Shown here: positions 36,162 through 48,479 of the stretch, piece by piece | Numbering within the stretch: the stretch's first letter is position 1 | Layout of the letters: each line of letters starts with the position of its first letter | DNA from: Mixophyes australis | Lineage: Eukaryota; Chordata; Amphibia; Anura; Limnodynastidae | Length of the DNA stretch: 64,000 nucleotides | Assembly (NCBI GenBank): GCA_036250195.1 | Contig: JAVHZZ010000006.1 | Location: forward strand, 155,236,224-155,300,223 | Reading direction: 5' to 3' | Notes under the pieces: generated by a model | Told to the model about the DNA's origin: nothing | The model's input: the letters and a program-made list of their open reading frames with translations, nothing else | Databases searched by the model: none | Position numbers and translations under genes: made by a program

Positions 36162-37319
36162 ACGGGTGTAGGACCCCCCAGGTCACTAGGAATAGAGAGA
36201 AGGGGGGAGAACTGATCTGATCCTACAGCCCTCTGTGTAAACATGCCCCTGACCCCACATCTGACCAGCTATTATCTCATCCCCTCAGTACGGTGATTGA
36301 ACATCCGGGGAGACCGGCGCATGCTCACCACTTTCCCTCCCTCCTACCCCACCCCCTCCCCTTCCACTCCTTCATGACAAAATATTTTTAATTTATTTTT
36401 ATTTTGTTTATGTCTAGTTTTTAATGGGTATATTTTTGTATGGGGACCTGTTACTTCCGCACCCCTCCCTTTTCGCCCTTTCATGGTTCTGTCTTGGAAC
36501 GTGCTGAATCCAGCCCTCCGTCAGTCTCTCCTATCCTTATTTAGGAGGATTGTGTATGTTGCGTTCCAGGTCAGGGTGACATGGGTAAAATATGATTCTG
36601 TTGTCACAATCACTTCCTGTTATTTAGTGATGTTTTTTTTTCCTTCATGTGTCTGGATAATCTCCCCTCAAGGTGAATTATAATTATGTATGTGTCACAT
36701 TGTAGTGCAAGTGCTTGTGATGAGTGTATGCAAGGGACGCTGCCTGATCTGCTGCTCTCTCCTGGCGCGGAAGGCATTTTATGTAGGCATACGGTTCAGC
36801 TGTTGTACTCTCTGCATTACTTTTCTGGGAACAATGCTGTATTAAGTGGCAGCGGAAATAGTGATCATAAAGGAATTTTCCTAGAATGTCATTGATTTAA
36901 AAAAATATATATATTTTAAAGTTATTTCAAACCAATAGTATGATCATTGCTGGGTGACAAGTCACTTAAAAATCATTGCTGAAATTGTGCTTTGAAAAAA
37001 CTTAATTCTTGGAGTGTATTACATTTTTGCTCTCTATAGTTGGTGCTGTATGCTAATTTAGTTTTGTGACTAACACTCTCATAATGAAACATAGAGCACC
37101 TTTACGCTGTGAGTAGGTGCTGCACCCCAATAATTAAATTTTACTACACTCGTCAAAGGTTTTAAATAAATCTACTCTCAGTAAGGTGCACTCTTCTTTT
37201 AATACATAAAGATGAACCTGACAGCTTCTCCACACGTAAAAAATATGCACATTGCATTATTGTTCTTCTCGCTGTAGGAATTAAAGCTAATTTTCTAAAA
37301 CAGAATTTTTAGAAGTTAA

Positions 37320-37580
37320 ACATAAAAAGCAAAATATTACTTGCCTTCGTTCCAGCGATCCAGCCTATCTTGTCGTGGTCAAAGGAAGCTGCCCTTGCTT
37401 TTCCTGGACTGATCAAATACTCTCCTCATTCTAATACAGTTAGTGTGTTGCTCATTGACAGTATGTTGTCTGCAGTAGTGGGGGGACAGCTTGCCTTCTC
37501 CGCTGAAGATGTCAGAGAACCTGCTTGATCAGGTGGTTCACCCGAACACATGTAAGTAATATTTTGCATTTATGCTAACC
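37320..37580. mobile_element. TTAA-flanked inverted-repeat element in the dnajc5 3' UTR
   Basis: The left end has AAAAAGCAAAATATTACTTG; the reverse complement of the right end has AAATGCAAAATATTACTTAC. TTAA sits at 37316-37319 and 37581-37584. 261 bp between them, non-coding. The ends are slightly offset from the TTAA on the right, so the boundary is provisional. Confidence 0.5.
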
Positions 37581-39866
37581 TTAAGAGTGAGGAAGAGCTG
37601 TCCTCTGCATTTCCTCATTAGGAAGATTTTCTTGAAGCAGCCTTTTTGGCTAGTGACACACTGGATTCCGTTATCCCCAGGGGGAAGGTTGTGACATGGA
37701 GGTATTCAATATATACACATCCCTCAGCCGCTAAACTGCAGGGGGCCTGGTGCAGTGACTGTATACTCGGCTCTGCATATTGCTGGTAGTGTAGCCAGTG
37801 CCATATTTATTTGTATATAATGTCAGTAGTACTCTCCAGCGCTGTATTTATCTGTATATAGTGTCACTAGTGTACACAGCACTGTTTCTTGTGCGTGTAG
37901 TGCTGGGAGTGTATTTGTCACTATGCCAAAGATGCAAATGGCCCTCTGCAGCTTGTCACAGGTCCTGGTGCTCCAAATGCAGTAACAATCTTATAATCAT
38001 GCCACTGCACCTGGGAACCTCATCCTGTCGCTCTGAACGCAGAAGGCCTCTTGTATAGGAAAACAACAAGTGTCTCTCTAGTATAGGAGCACTGCAAACT
38101 CCCTAGTGTCTACTAAAGGGACCATTAACATATAAATAAGAGGATTTGGCCTATAGGCCATCATTTTATGGTTTTCTCACGCCCGTGGTATGTTAAGTCT
38201 GAGCCCAACACCACAAATAAGTCTGAGCCCAACACCACAAATAGGCTTCATACAAGTATTCAGAATGAACATGGACACAACCAGCATGGATAAGAGCAGC
38301 ATGTCCTGGTGCCTTGTGTTTATGTTCTGACCAACATTTACATCGTTCAGTGATCCCTGCTTGGAGGATTAGAATCTTGAATGATCCTTAGACCGAACAT
38401 AGCACGAGTTCAGGCAAATGCCTACTGTATGTATGTGAGCCCAAGAGCAATTGATCATTATATCTGAACCATGTGTCTCTCTCGTGTGTTTTAGTCTATG
38501 TTTATGGTACAGTAAATTTCATTGGTGACCATTCAATCTTAAACTGTCAGGACAGACTCTGGCGGTGCTGGGGGGAGGAGGGGTCCATCCTCACTAGAGT
38601 AGATTTATAGAGAAATTTATGTTTAAAATGTATCATGTTTAATATCACTTTGGATAAACAAGGATTCTGTGCATTTACTGCCAATAATCTAGGTTAGTGA
38701 ATCTTAATTGCATTTGTATGTAACCCCTTTACCCAGCTCATTGTTTAAAACTGGAGTTATGTTGGTCTGTCACAAGGTGGCATTGCTGTCTTAAAAGTGC
38801 TTTCCTTATGAATTGACATCCTAGATGCACAGTTTCCTTTGCACTCCTGCCGTCCCTCTCCTGCTGGCGGCACCCCCATAGCCTTCCTTTAGAGAAGTTG
38901 TATGGCAGAGATAAGCGACATGATGCTCATCCACTCTGAGGCTGGAAGGGGATACTGGAACTTGTAGTTCACAACAACAACCATAGAGCCACATTGTTGC
39001 CTAAGCCTGATCTTAGATTATACATGTCTTTATGATTTAAAGGACCACTAAATCTTTTGTAAAGGCTATACTTGAGGTTACTCATTGATCATTAGGAAAT
39101 ATTTTCTCTGTACCCAGTATACTCCCTGACAGTAATTATATTGAAGGACAAATAAGATAACCTACAGCACCCTAAATGTGTATGGGGTGTCCTTTTTACA
39201 TTTAGGGTATCAGGGTATGTTCATATACATGTAACTATTTTATAACCAAAATGTAAAAGATTTTGCCGATCAAACCCTTTTAATGTATTTACATGTGTCT
39301 ATTGGGATGGAAGAGTAAAATCTGTAAAACATATTGTGGAATGATATTGGTATTAGACGGTACAGTATCTGTTGATTGATCAATAGTTTTTGAATGTTGT
39401 ATTTTTCAGTCAGAATAGACCTGTTTTTAAATGAGCAGGGTTTACCGTGTATTTTATTAAACTGGATGAGGGACTGTAGGTTTCAAAATAGAACATATGT
39501 ATAGACTTGCAGAACTCTCTTAAGGAACCAAACTGATATTTTTCATAATAGATCCACAACTATTCCACTGTACTTTTATTGAATGTTCCCTTACCCATGA
39601 TTCCCCTTCTGTTTTTGAGGTACCACTACATTAAGCTTTTCGCTGTCCATAACCTGCCAGGAGTAAAACATTGCAAGGGTCAGCGTCCACGCACCTGTGT
39701 GTCTGGTTATTTGGGGGATGGGGACGGAGTGACACTGAGGTCCCTCTGAACATTTGCAGAGGCGAAATTCATGTTCTGTTTGTAGCATGTCATTATGTAT
39801 GTTTGAATATTACTTAACGTGAAACAAAGCAAGAAGGATGTTAAGTTATCTGAACCACTACTGTAA

Positions 39867-39872
39867 AATAAA
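39867..39872 (+). terminator. dnajc5: dnajc5 poly(A) signal (likely main)
   Basis: AATAAA, with a GT-rich element about 30 nt downstream. Confidence 0.6.
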
Positions 39873-39890
39873 TGTTTTGGTGCAGGAACC

Positions 39891-41447
39891 TTGCCACATG
39901 TCTTGTGTGTATTTTTATATTTACATTGCTTAAGGTTCGGATTGATACAGGTTTAAAAAAAAAAAAATCTATAACTACCTCTGGTCTTCATAATAGGTGA
40001 TCATTTAAATCTTATGTTATTACATGCATGGCAAGCCTTTTAGTAAATGCTATATCCACAGAGACAGGATCTGATCTCACAGAAAGACTGCTCCTTTATC
40101 AGAGTTCATCAGTGTAGAGTAGGGTGATTTTCTGCTATGCATGTGATGCGCTTATTTGTCACTGTGCACATTGTGATTATGCACTTAAAACGCTCCCTAA
40201 CTCTTACTTGGTTTCAGTCATAGCATATAATAATTATATTAACAAACTACAACTGATCTGTGAGATTTTTTATAAAGTGAGACTTGTACTATGTGATTTA
40301 TGCTTTTTATTTGTTTACCATTCCTCTGGCTTTCAGAGTTGTGTTGCGTTCACACAGCAGTAAATGCATCTCAGACCAACAGTGCCATGGGTGCAGGGTA
40401 ACATTTCCAATATGCAGCCCCTGTATTTTGAATTTTCCACATTTAAATGTCTTTTTTTTTTAATGATTACACTACAGTGACAGATTAAGAAAACTTTTAT
40501 ATTCTCCCAGACAGCTTTGCTGGGAGAAGCCTGGGGTCCCTCCTGTTCTACTAATTGGAGGGAGTGGATCCTATCTAGCATTTATCTTTGCTCCTGTCCT
40601 TAAAAAGAGATGGATTTAAGCCGTTGATGGTGTGTTGGGGATATCTCAACCTACTAGGAACTATGGATAACACTGAGGCATGTGGGACACTGCACCTAAT
40701 TAAATTAATGTCACTAATTCTTAGTGATTTGATAAGCTAAATATTGGTTAAGCCTGTAAAATGACTGCCCACAAGGGACAGGTACACTCTGAATGACCTA
40801 ACAAAACATTTGGGGAAAAATGGGGATGCGGTTTAGAGGTGGCAACGATTTTCGAGGGGGCAATGATGTAAAGAAAACCGATTTATTTTCAGTGCTATAA
40901 AATGCATCTAGTACAATCGCAGTGTGTAAAAAGCAGATTACAGACAGATGTTTTGTTTTGGGAGCTATTTCATACTTGAAATGTTGCTGTGTGACCACAC
41001 TAGATGGATTTTATGGTGTGGAAAATAAAGCTATCTTTCTTTATTGTGCCAGCTCTATACGCTCTGATCTTACTTCATTATCTTGATATTTAACAATCAG
41101 TATGAACAGATTAAAATATAATAATATACTAGCTGAAGTACCTGGCATTGCTTGGGTTCAAATCTCCAATGTATTAAGTTATCAATGGTTAGGATGTAAT
41201 TGTCAACATTTTAAAAATAGCCGCTAAGATGTCATCCAAATCCATCAAGTAGAAGGTCCAGAACAGGCTCCCCGGGTCAAAGTTCTGCCCAACGTACAGC
41301 AATGCGAGGTCCACCCGGGACCCTAACCCCCTAAAACCTGTCCATGATGCAAATGGACCACCTTGCGTTGGTTTCATCCCAATTGGCGCAGGGGTGTCCA
41401 AATGCATAACCGGACAAACAAACAGACCAATGATTTTTATATATAAC
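39891..41447. other. Downstream of dnajc5, no gene recognised
   Basis: Includes another fragment of the 32820/35550 repeat at about 40700-40770; otherwise nothing recognised. Confidence 0.4.
41024..41029 (+). terminator. Possible distal poly(A) signal
   Basis: AATAAA in GGAAAATAAAGCTATC, followed by a T-rich stretch. It could be a distal dnajc5 site or chance. Confidence 0.3.
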
Positions 41448-41749
41448 CAGTGTTCTCCCCAGAAAATTTTGCCAGCCGGGTGGCATTAAGAGGTAGCTGG
41501 GTGGAGGCAATTGGAATACTTTGCAAGAATAGTGAAAAATGTTGGATGCTATTGCACACAACTGCCAGGATTGGTGGTCAGTGGTCTAACACACACTGTT
41601 GCCTATAGTGCACACACAATGTCTATTCTAATAGGAGAAACAAATATGTATTCTATTATAATAGGACTCTGTTCGATTCCCAAGAGCCGGTTGGCAATTA
41701 AAACCAGCCGGGTGGAGCACCCGGAAAATAGGTACTGGGGAGAACATTG
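41448..41749. mobile_element. hAT-like MITE, CAGTGTTCTCCCC ends, 302 bp
   Basis: The left end CAGTGTTCTCCCCAG and the reverse-complemented right end CAATGTTCTCCCCAG are inverted repeats, with GCCAGCCGGGTGG subterminally at both ends. The flanks TATATAAC and TATAAGTC agree only partly, so the 8-bp duplication is eroded or shifted. Confidence 0.7.
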
Positions 41750-41896
41750 TATAAGTCAAGCAGGGTCACTTGAAGTTGTGTGGGGCCGATTTGTAATCTG
41801 TAGCAGTTTTTATATATTAGCCAATTATTTGTTAAATAGACCAAAAATGCTATTTAGAAAATAAGATTTATTGCTTTGTCATGTTGTCGTTCTGTA

Positions 41897-42700
41897 CAGT
41901 CATGGCCAAAAGTTTGGAGAATGACACAAGTATTGGTTTTCACAAAGTTTGCTGCTTCAGTGTTTTAAGACCTTTTTATCAGATGTTGCTATGGTATACT
42001 GAAGTAAGATTACAAGCATTTCATAAGTGTCAAAGACTTTTATTGACAATTACATTAACTTTATGCAAAGAGTCAATATTTGCAGTGTTGACCCTTCTTT
42101 TTGAAGACCTCTGCAATTCACCCTGGCATGCTGTTGACCAACTTCTGGGCCACATACTGACTGATGGGTGCCCTGAAGGCTTCTTCAGAACTTTGAAACC
42201 TCTCTCCTTGAAGTTCTTGATGATGCGATAAATGGTTGATTTAGGTGCAATCTTACTAGAAGCAATATCCTTGCCTGTGAAGCCCTTTTAATGCAAAGCA
42301 ATGATGACCGCACATGTTTCCTTGCAGTTAACCATGTTTTACAGAGGAAGAACAATGATTTCAAGCGCAACCCTCCTTTTAAAGCTTTGTCTGTTATTCT
42401 AACTCAATCAGCATGTCGGAGTGATTTCCAGTCTTGTCCTCGTCAACACTCTCACCAGTGTTAGCGAGAGAATCATTAACCTGATGTCAGCTGGTCCTTT
42501 TGTGGCAGGGCTGAAATGCAGTGGAAATGTTGTTTTTGGGATGAAGTTCATTGTCATGGCAAAGAGGGACTTTGAAATTAATTGCAATTCATCTGATCAC
42601 TCTTCATGACATTCTGGAGTATATGCAAATTGCCATCATAAGAACTGAGGCAGCAGACTTTGTGAAAAATATTTGTTCTCTAAACTTTTGGCCGTGACTG
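41897..42700 (-). mobile_element. Tc1-like deletion derivative, 804 bp, transposase N-terminus only
   Basis: The ends CAGTCATGGCCAAAAGTTT and CAGTCACGGCCAAAAGTTT (reverse complement of the right) are nearly perfect inverted repeats, and TA flanks both sides (41895-41896, 42701-42702). On the minus strand at about 42140-42340 a decayed reading frame gives MVNCKETCAVI, KGFTGKDIASSKIAPKSTIY and RIIKNFKERG, the paired-like helix-turn-helix of Tc1 transposases. The DDE domain is absent. Full elements are about twice as long. Confidence 0.88.
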
Positions 42701-42702
42701 TA

Positions 42703-43613
42703 GTGCTGTCAGGAGGTTTCCTTCCAGCAGTCAAACAATTGTTTACAACCCAAAAATTATGTTTTCAATATTTGTCGCGTTGTTGCTATGTGGTCTAAGA
42801 GCTTACTTTTTCGATACTAAATAACTATGTAAGATTCAGCAACTTTACCTTGAGATCTGTGGAAGATATTATCTTCACAAACTTTATATATATAATTAAT
42901 TAATTTTGAGTGACTGTAAATAGAACTTGTACTGTAAGTGACAATTTAATGAAGAAAATCAAATGATCACAAACATTCTGAGAATGTCTTGTTACAGAAA
43001 TGTCAATATTAACATTAATTTACAAACGTATGGTCTATTAAAATCTATTGTTTAAAGAGGTTCTTTGTGAGAGAATAATTCACCATCATCAGTGTCCCAC
43101 ACCCCCTCCATATTGGGTCCTGGCACCGGAGCTCCAGAGATACATTAAATAAGAGCAATGTGGAACCTAAAAATACTGGTGTCAGCAGCCTAGTTATAAT
43201 TTCCGATTTCAGTACCTGTGGAAGCTGAAATGAAGAGAGAAACAATCAGGGTCTAAATGTTTTTCTTTGGGAAGATATATGTTTAGAATGTATTGCAAAA
43301 TAGACTACACAGCTATAGGGGCAACCAGATCCCTAAAAGACTGTCGCACTGGCCCGGTTCTTGTCATTTGTTTATGACTCACATCTTTATACACCTTTAC
43401 TTATTATGTTCTTGTTAATTTGTTGTTAAACAATAAATTGATAGAAATTGTGCTGTGCACAGTTACCCTAGTAAGTCTTAGATGTACTTATTCTGCAATT
43501 CAATGTGATAAGAATATTTAGTGCTAAATATTAATATGTCCTTGTGTGCTACAGGACCACAGTGTGACGCTTGTAGTAGTTTGCAGTGCTGGAAACTTTG
43601 ATTCAGTTCTGCC
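42703..43613. other. Intergenic, no gene recognised
   Basis: No recognisable element. Confidence 0.4.
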
Positions 43614-43616
43614 TAA

Positions 43617-43770
43617 GGGGTATATTTACTAAACTGCGGTTTGAAAAAATGTTGCCTATAGCAACCAATCAGATTCTAGCTGTCATTTTGTAGAATGCAC
43701 TAAAAAAATGACAACTAGAATCTGATTGGTTGCTATAGGCATTTATTTAGTACATTCTACAATGCACTAA
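43617..43770. mobile_element. Harbinger-like MITE, right end lost
   Basis: It begins GGGGTATATTTACTAAACTG after CTAA, has TTGCCTATAGCAACCAATCA and the inverted TGATTGGTTGCTATAGGCA, then runs into a second copy of TTTAGTACATTCTACAATGC instead of the expected right end. Same core as 12293 and 49519. Confidence 0.75.
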
Positions 43771-44026
43771 AGGTATCAGCTTCCACACATGTTGCTGATG
43801 CCTGCGTAGACTCCTAATGCTCTGCAGTCAGCTGTAAGTGCTGTGATATGTTTGTGCATTCACAGATTATTATACAGTATTTATGGAGTGCCATTTTAAG
43901 TAGGAATTTACTATTAAAGTAAAAGTTGAACATACCTTATACATAACATATCGCACATATAGTCTATAAGAAAGCCCTGCTTGTAAAACATTCCACACTA
44001 GGTGAAAATAGACAACCTATGGCTAG

Positions 44027-44077
44027 AAGGAATTGCTGGGAGTTGTAGTTCTGCAATAGCTGGAGAGCCACGAGTGC
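44027..44077. mobile_element. hAT MITE fragment
   Basis: GCTGGGAGTTGTAGTTCTGC followed by AATAGCTGGAGAGCCAC is a fragment related to the interior of the MITE at 10175-10321. Confidence 0.5.
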
Positions 44078-44772
44078 GATGTAAAGGATTGTAATCTTCC
44101 ATTGCAGAATTCACAAAATGCTTAATTTAAATGTTCATAAAGTAATGTCGCTGATTTCTATTAAATGTGATAGGTAGTAGTGTTAGGAATATTGAATCAC
44201 CAAAAGAATGCCCTCCTCCACCGACTCGAGTACAATAGATTTTAAAAAATAAATAAGTAGAGTGCAGCTGCATACACTTGTAAATGTATGGTAGTAACAC
44301 AGACCCCTCCCACTACAACAAACTGCCAGTTTCATTCATTTGAGACTCAGGAGTCTGATCGCTGCTGCCTTCCCGCTGTCAGCAGGATTACGCTGGTTTG
44401 GTGGGAACGAGTTTCCTTATTCACTTCCAACTAGAGAAGCGCAGCGGTCATAAGAGCTGCTTCATGTTCATGATACATTAAGAGAATCAATGTGCTTATG
44501 ACTTGCTACATACTGGTCCTCATAGGGCAGTTCTAGAACATTACACATAGGTTTGTTATCGCTCCGTGTCTGCTCAGCAGAAAATGAGTGGGAGTTCTGG
44601 CACAGACAATTAGAATATTTAATAAACATATTCAGGAGCAGATGCTGTGAGCATAAAACAAATGTGAAAATATTCTTCTTTATTTCATGCTGAAATTATT
44701 AGCACAAACTTGTCTATTGCTGCCAGATTTAATGCTATTTATAACCTCTCTGTCTCTCTGATGTAGAGCACC

Positions 44773-44962
44773 TGTCACCCATACTTAGTGGGGACAGCCA
44801 GTGTGGTCTAAAACAATATTCATGAAAATTCACTTGACCAGGAATCAGAACCTAATGAATATTGGTCACAAAATGACTACTGGTTCCCAGGTAATTGTCT
44901 GCATTCTGATTAATGTTGGTACAGCCTACATAATGGCTGCCTCTTCTGTGTAGGTGCAGGTG
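44773..44962. repeat. Inverted-repeat element, AGCCA-ATATTCATGA family
   Basis: The left arm has TTAGTGGGGACAGCCAGTGTGG and ACAATATTCATGAAAATT; the right arm inverts to ACACAGAAGAGGCAGCCATTATG. Related copies lie at 62828-63020 and perhaps 32815-32940, 35550-35620, 40700-40770 and 62120-62170. Possibly a MITE; no duplication confirmed. Confidence 0.5.
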
Positions 44963-47580
44963 CAATTTAATGAAGAACTTGCTTATGCAAGTAAAGGTCT
45001 ACAGGTTGTACAAGCAGAATTGCTCACTATCCAAGTGCTTGTCAGGTTATTATCTTGTCCGTAAATGGACGCCTGTGTCAACCCTGAGAACACTGATGCC
45101 TGAACATTTTTTCGGGAGACCATCTGCTCATTATTTTAAATTCCCCACCTCAGTGGTATGAGAATTGTACTGAAATATGGCCTAGTAGTACTTCCTAATG
45201 AATCCTGGGCAAGTATTGTTGTTTGCTGGTTTTAAAGTTGCTATATTATTTTAATATAATGAAATACAAGTTATTCTTTAAATCAATTATACATCAATGG
45301 GTGCACAATATAAACAATAAAACCTTTTTTCTTTCCTCTCTACAACATTGCATTGTCCTTTTAGTTACATTGGTAGCACCACCCAAGGCGTTGTATATTA
45401 ACTATTGAGAGAGATGTAAATTTTGGGGATACATCTGTAGTCCGTGCAGTTCGGTATCCCCTTTGTTCTTCAAATTACCAGTAGTACTTTATCACAGAGT
45501 GACATGCTCATTGGAGAGACAGATCCCTAGAGCCAAGGTAAGTGACAGCTAAGAAACCTCTCGTTGGGACACATGGAAGACAATTTGCTAACCATATCCA
45601 GCGCATATCTGCTGGGCACAGCACAGAGCACATTGATGGACATATTTGGCATTTTATATTGTGTACATTGGCATATTACTATATCATGTTAGTATTACAT
45701 CTTGTTGGCAATATTACAATTTGGTTTCACATGGGGGCATGTGCCTGTGTTTTGTGGACATGGAGCTGCTATTCTGGGCATAAAACGGTCTATAGTGGGA
45801 ACTGGGATTGTATGCATACTCCATGCTAAGTATTTAAACTGTTGTTCTGTTTGCTGTGTTATGCGCTGCACGCTAATTATATCCTTGTTTGCTGTATCAC
45901 GCATGCCAAGTGCTCACTACCTTGCAGTACTGTTCTTCATGTTATGTAGAACATATTAATTATAACATTTTTAATGTTACCAAACACGTATTTGTTTTTG
46001 GGCATAGTACCTTGGCCATTGGTAATTTAGCGTGGCATGCAGTGCATGTCTGCATCCTTTGAAATGGGTTAATAACTCCTGTTTTGCACGGCAGTGCTCC
46101 TCTCATCCTTAATTGCCTATACTCCTAACTTTGTGGTCATCACAAAATTTAACATTTTTTAAAATTTCCTTCCACACTGATCAGCAATGCTTATTGTTTT
46201 AACTAGCCCGATACGGGCTGACTGAGACTGATACAGTCACTCCACTGAGAAATTTTGTTACCTAATTCAAATTATTATGTTGAGGACTATAATTTACTAG
46301 CATAATACCTGATGCTTGAAATGGATATGTTTGAAAAAGATATTCTGCCTGATTGTTTGCTTAAAGCTCAGAATAGTTTTACTTTCAGCTTAGCAACATC
46401 TGTAACCTTGTAAACAAATTTGACTATAATGCTTGTCGTCATGGTTGCAGAGGTAACTAATCTGTGAAATGGCAGCAACATTGTGGTTCTGAGTTTTCAG
46501 TTTGCAATTTCAGGTACAAGTCTTCAAGTATTGGGAGTTATTCTAGTAAAAAAATAATTTGAGTGGAGTTACCCTTTAAAATGTACTCTTATCTCCACAT
46601 ATGCATCTTTAAATGATTTAATAAGGTTTTGTTTGGAATGAAAAGATAAATCAACAATCTAAATGTTGCATAGTGTCTATTAAATTTGCCCTTCTAATTT
46701 GTACATTGTGTCAGTGCCAAAATAAAAAGTGATTAGGGCAGTGGAAATAAGTAAAAAAGGTTACTATTGCCCAAATAAATAGTACAAGGTACAGTAGTTG
46801 GAAATGTACTATTGAAATAGAAAACCATAAACTTCACATTTTCTACTCCTCATCCTCACCAATAAACTCTTCTTGTTCTGTCCCTTTTTCTCTGATTGTA
46901 TGATGTCTATATCCCCACAGACATAGCCATAGTTTATACATTACTCAAACATCTATTAGGTGGAGATCGAGCGACACATTACTCCAGAGGAAGAGAGGGG
47001 GCAATCCAGCAGGAATGTGCAGATTGAAGCTCTGAAGAGAGAGGAGCTGTCCATAGTGCTGAACCACAAAGGCAAGACTCTCTCAAGCTGTGCAACCGGC
47101 ATCCCAGGGAATTATGAATATTCTATGTGTACTTCAGTCTATTAAATGTAAATCAAAATAACGGTTTATTGATAAAGTACATTAAGAAATCATAAAGACA
47201 AAGGCATAAGGGGTACTTTGTAATATATTACATACAGGTACTTAATAAAAAATATCAATGTCTGTTTTGTACAATTTAGTAAATGACCTGTATTAGGGTG
47301 AAATTATATAACCTTTCATAGAGCTAACAATCATTACATTAATAATACCCGTGGACAGAACTTTTGCTGAGAAATTCAGTCTCTGCTATGGACTGAACTT
47401 CTGTCTGTTTGCTACAACAGTTCTTATGAGAGATTCCTGTTTACTACTACGGTTTTTGTATTTTAGGAATCAGTTATGACATTAATCAACTACGTTTTTC
47501 AAGGTTACAAAAAAACACTATTTTGATGACACTGTCCAAATTAAATTATGTAAAATGTTGAAATGAGCTGCAGGAAAGCT
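44963..47580. other. Intergenic; weak exon-like segments, no gene called
   Basis: Exon-like stretches at 45498-45537 and 46960-47090 are discussed among the findings. Otherwise nothing recognised. Confidence 0.35.
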
Positions 47581-47745
47581 AAGGGATCACTCCACCCAAA
47601 GAAAAAATTTAATTTTGGGTGGAGTTGAACAAGTTAATATGTACGAATGAGAAGTTTATAGGAAGCCACATTGACCTGAAACAAGCCAATCAGTAAGTTT
47701 AGGGAGTAAACTACATTTTTCGTTTTGGGTGGAACTCTTTCATAA
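47581..47745. mobile_element. Palindromic MITE, CACTCCACCCAAA ends
   Basis: The left end GGGATCACTCCACCCAAAG and the reverse complement of the right, GAAAGAGTTCCACCCAAAAC, form inverted repeats. A related half-site, TTGAGTGGAGTTACCCTTTAAA, lies at 46559-46580. The target duplication is not clear. Confidence 0.55.
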
Positions 47746-48019
47746 CATATTATTTCAATTCAGTTGCACAACGAACAGGAAATATTCAATACTATTTGGC
47801 TGGTGAACAAAGATTATTCTAGAATTTGTTACAGCATAATTTTTGGATACAACTGAATATAATACTCATGTTTTGTTCTGGTACAGGCTCTTACATGCAT
47901 ATAACGACACACACATTGTATCATCGTTATTGACACTGCATGTGCACACACTGAAACATAGACACATGGATTTTGATGGCAGATAACCACTTGCCCCATC
48001 TAGTCTGCTCATTGTTTTT

Positions 48020-48430
48020 AACCTATGGTAACCTCAAAACCTATTTGGTCCTTTAATATTTGAAAAGATATCATTATGTCTATCCGAAGCATGTTTAAAT
48101 TTCTCTACTGTATTAGCCTCTACCACCTCTGATGGGAGGCTATTCCTCTTATCCACTACCCTTTCTGTGAAGTAATTTTTCCTCAAATTTCCTCTGAAAT
48201 TACTTCCCTCCAGTTTCAGTGCATGGCCTTGTGTTCTAATATTTCTCTTCCTATGAAGAATGTTTCCTTCCTGTACCTTGTTAAAACCCCTGATATATTT
48301 GAACATTTCTATCATGTCTCCCCTTTCCCTTCTCTGCTCCAAACTATCCATATTAAGATCTTTTACTCTTTACGGGTAAGTTTTGTGCTGTAGGCCATGC
48401 ATTATTTTAGTTGCCCTTCTTTGTACAGTC
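48020..48430 (-). pseudogene. CR1/L2-like LINE reverse transcriptase C-terminus
   Basis: The minus strand encodes LETVQRRATKIMHGLQHKTY, then after a stop DSLEQRRERGDMIEMFKYI, RTQGHALKL and NYFTERVVDKRNSLPSEVVE ending in a KF(K/R) block. LE-VQRRATK, RRRGDMIE and FF--RVV--WNSLP--VV are the conserved tail of Jockey-superfamily (CR1/L2) LINE proteins. The usual W of WNSLP is R here. 5'-truncated; a repeat fragment (about 48430-48475) and TA run abut its upstream side. Confidence 0.75.
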
Positions 48431-48479
48431 TCTAATATATATAAAGCGCTACGGAATTTGCTGGCGCTATATAAATAAA

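Larger units (their letters stand above)
36162..39890 (+). other. dnajc5: dnajc5 3' UTR (probable)
   Basis: It follows the stop without an obvious splice donor. AT-rich elements such as AATATTTTTAATTTATTTTTATTTTG (36379 on) sit near its start. The first convincing poly(A) site is AATAAA at 39867-39872, followed by a GT-rich TCTTGTGTGTATTTTT. A 3' UTR of about 3.7 kb agrees with the long UTR known for mammalian DNAJC5. A TTAA-flanked palindromic element (37320-37580) lies inside it. The extent is inferred from signals only. Confidence 0.6.

Noticed and set aside
41511..41864. 117-codon + strand frame
   Set aside because: It spans the hAT MITE at 41448-41749 and has no protein-family signal.
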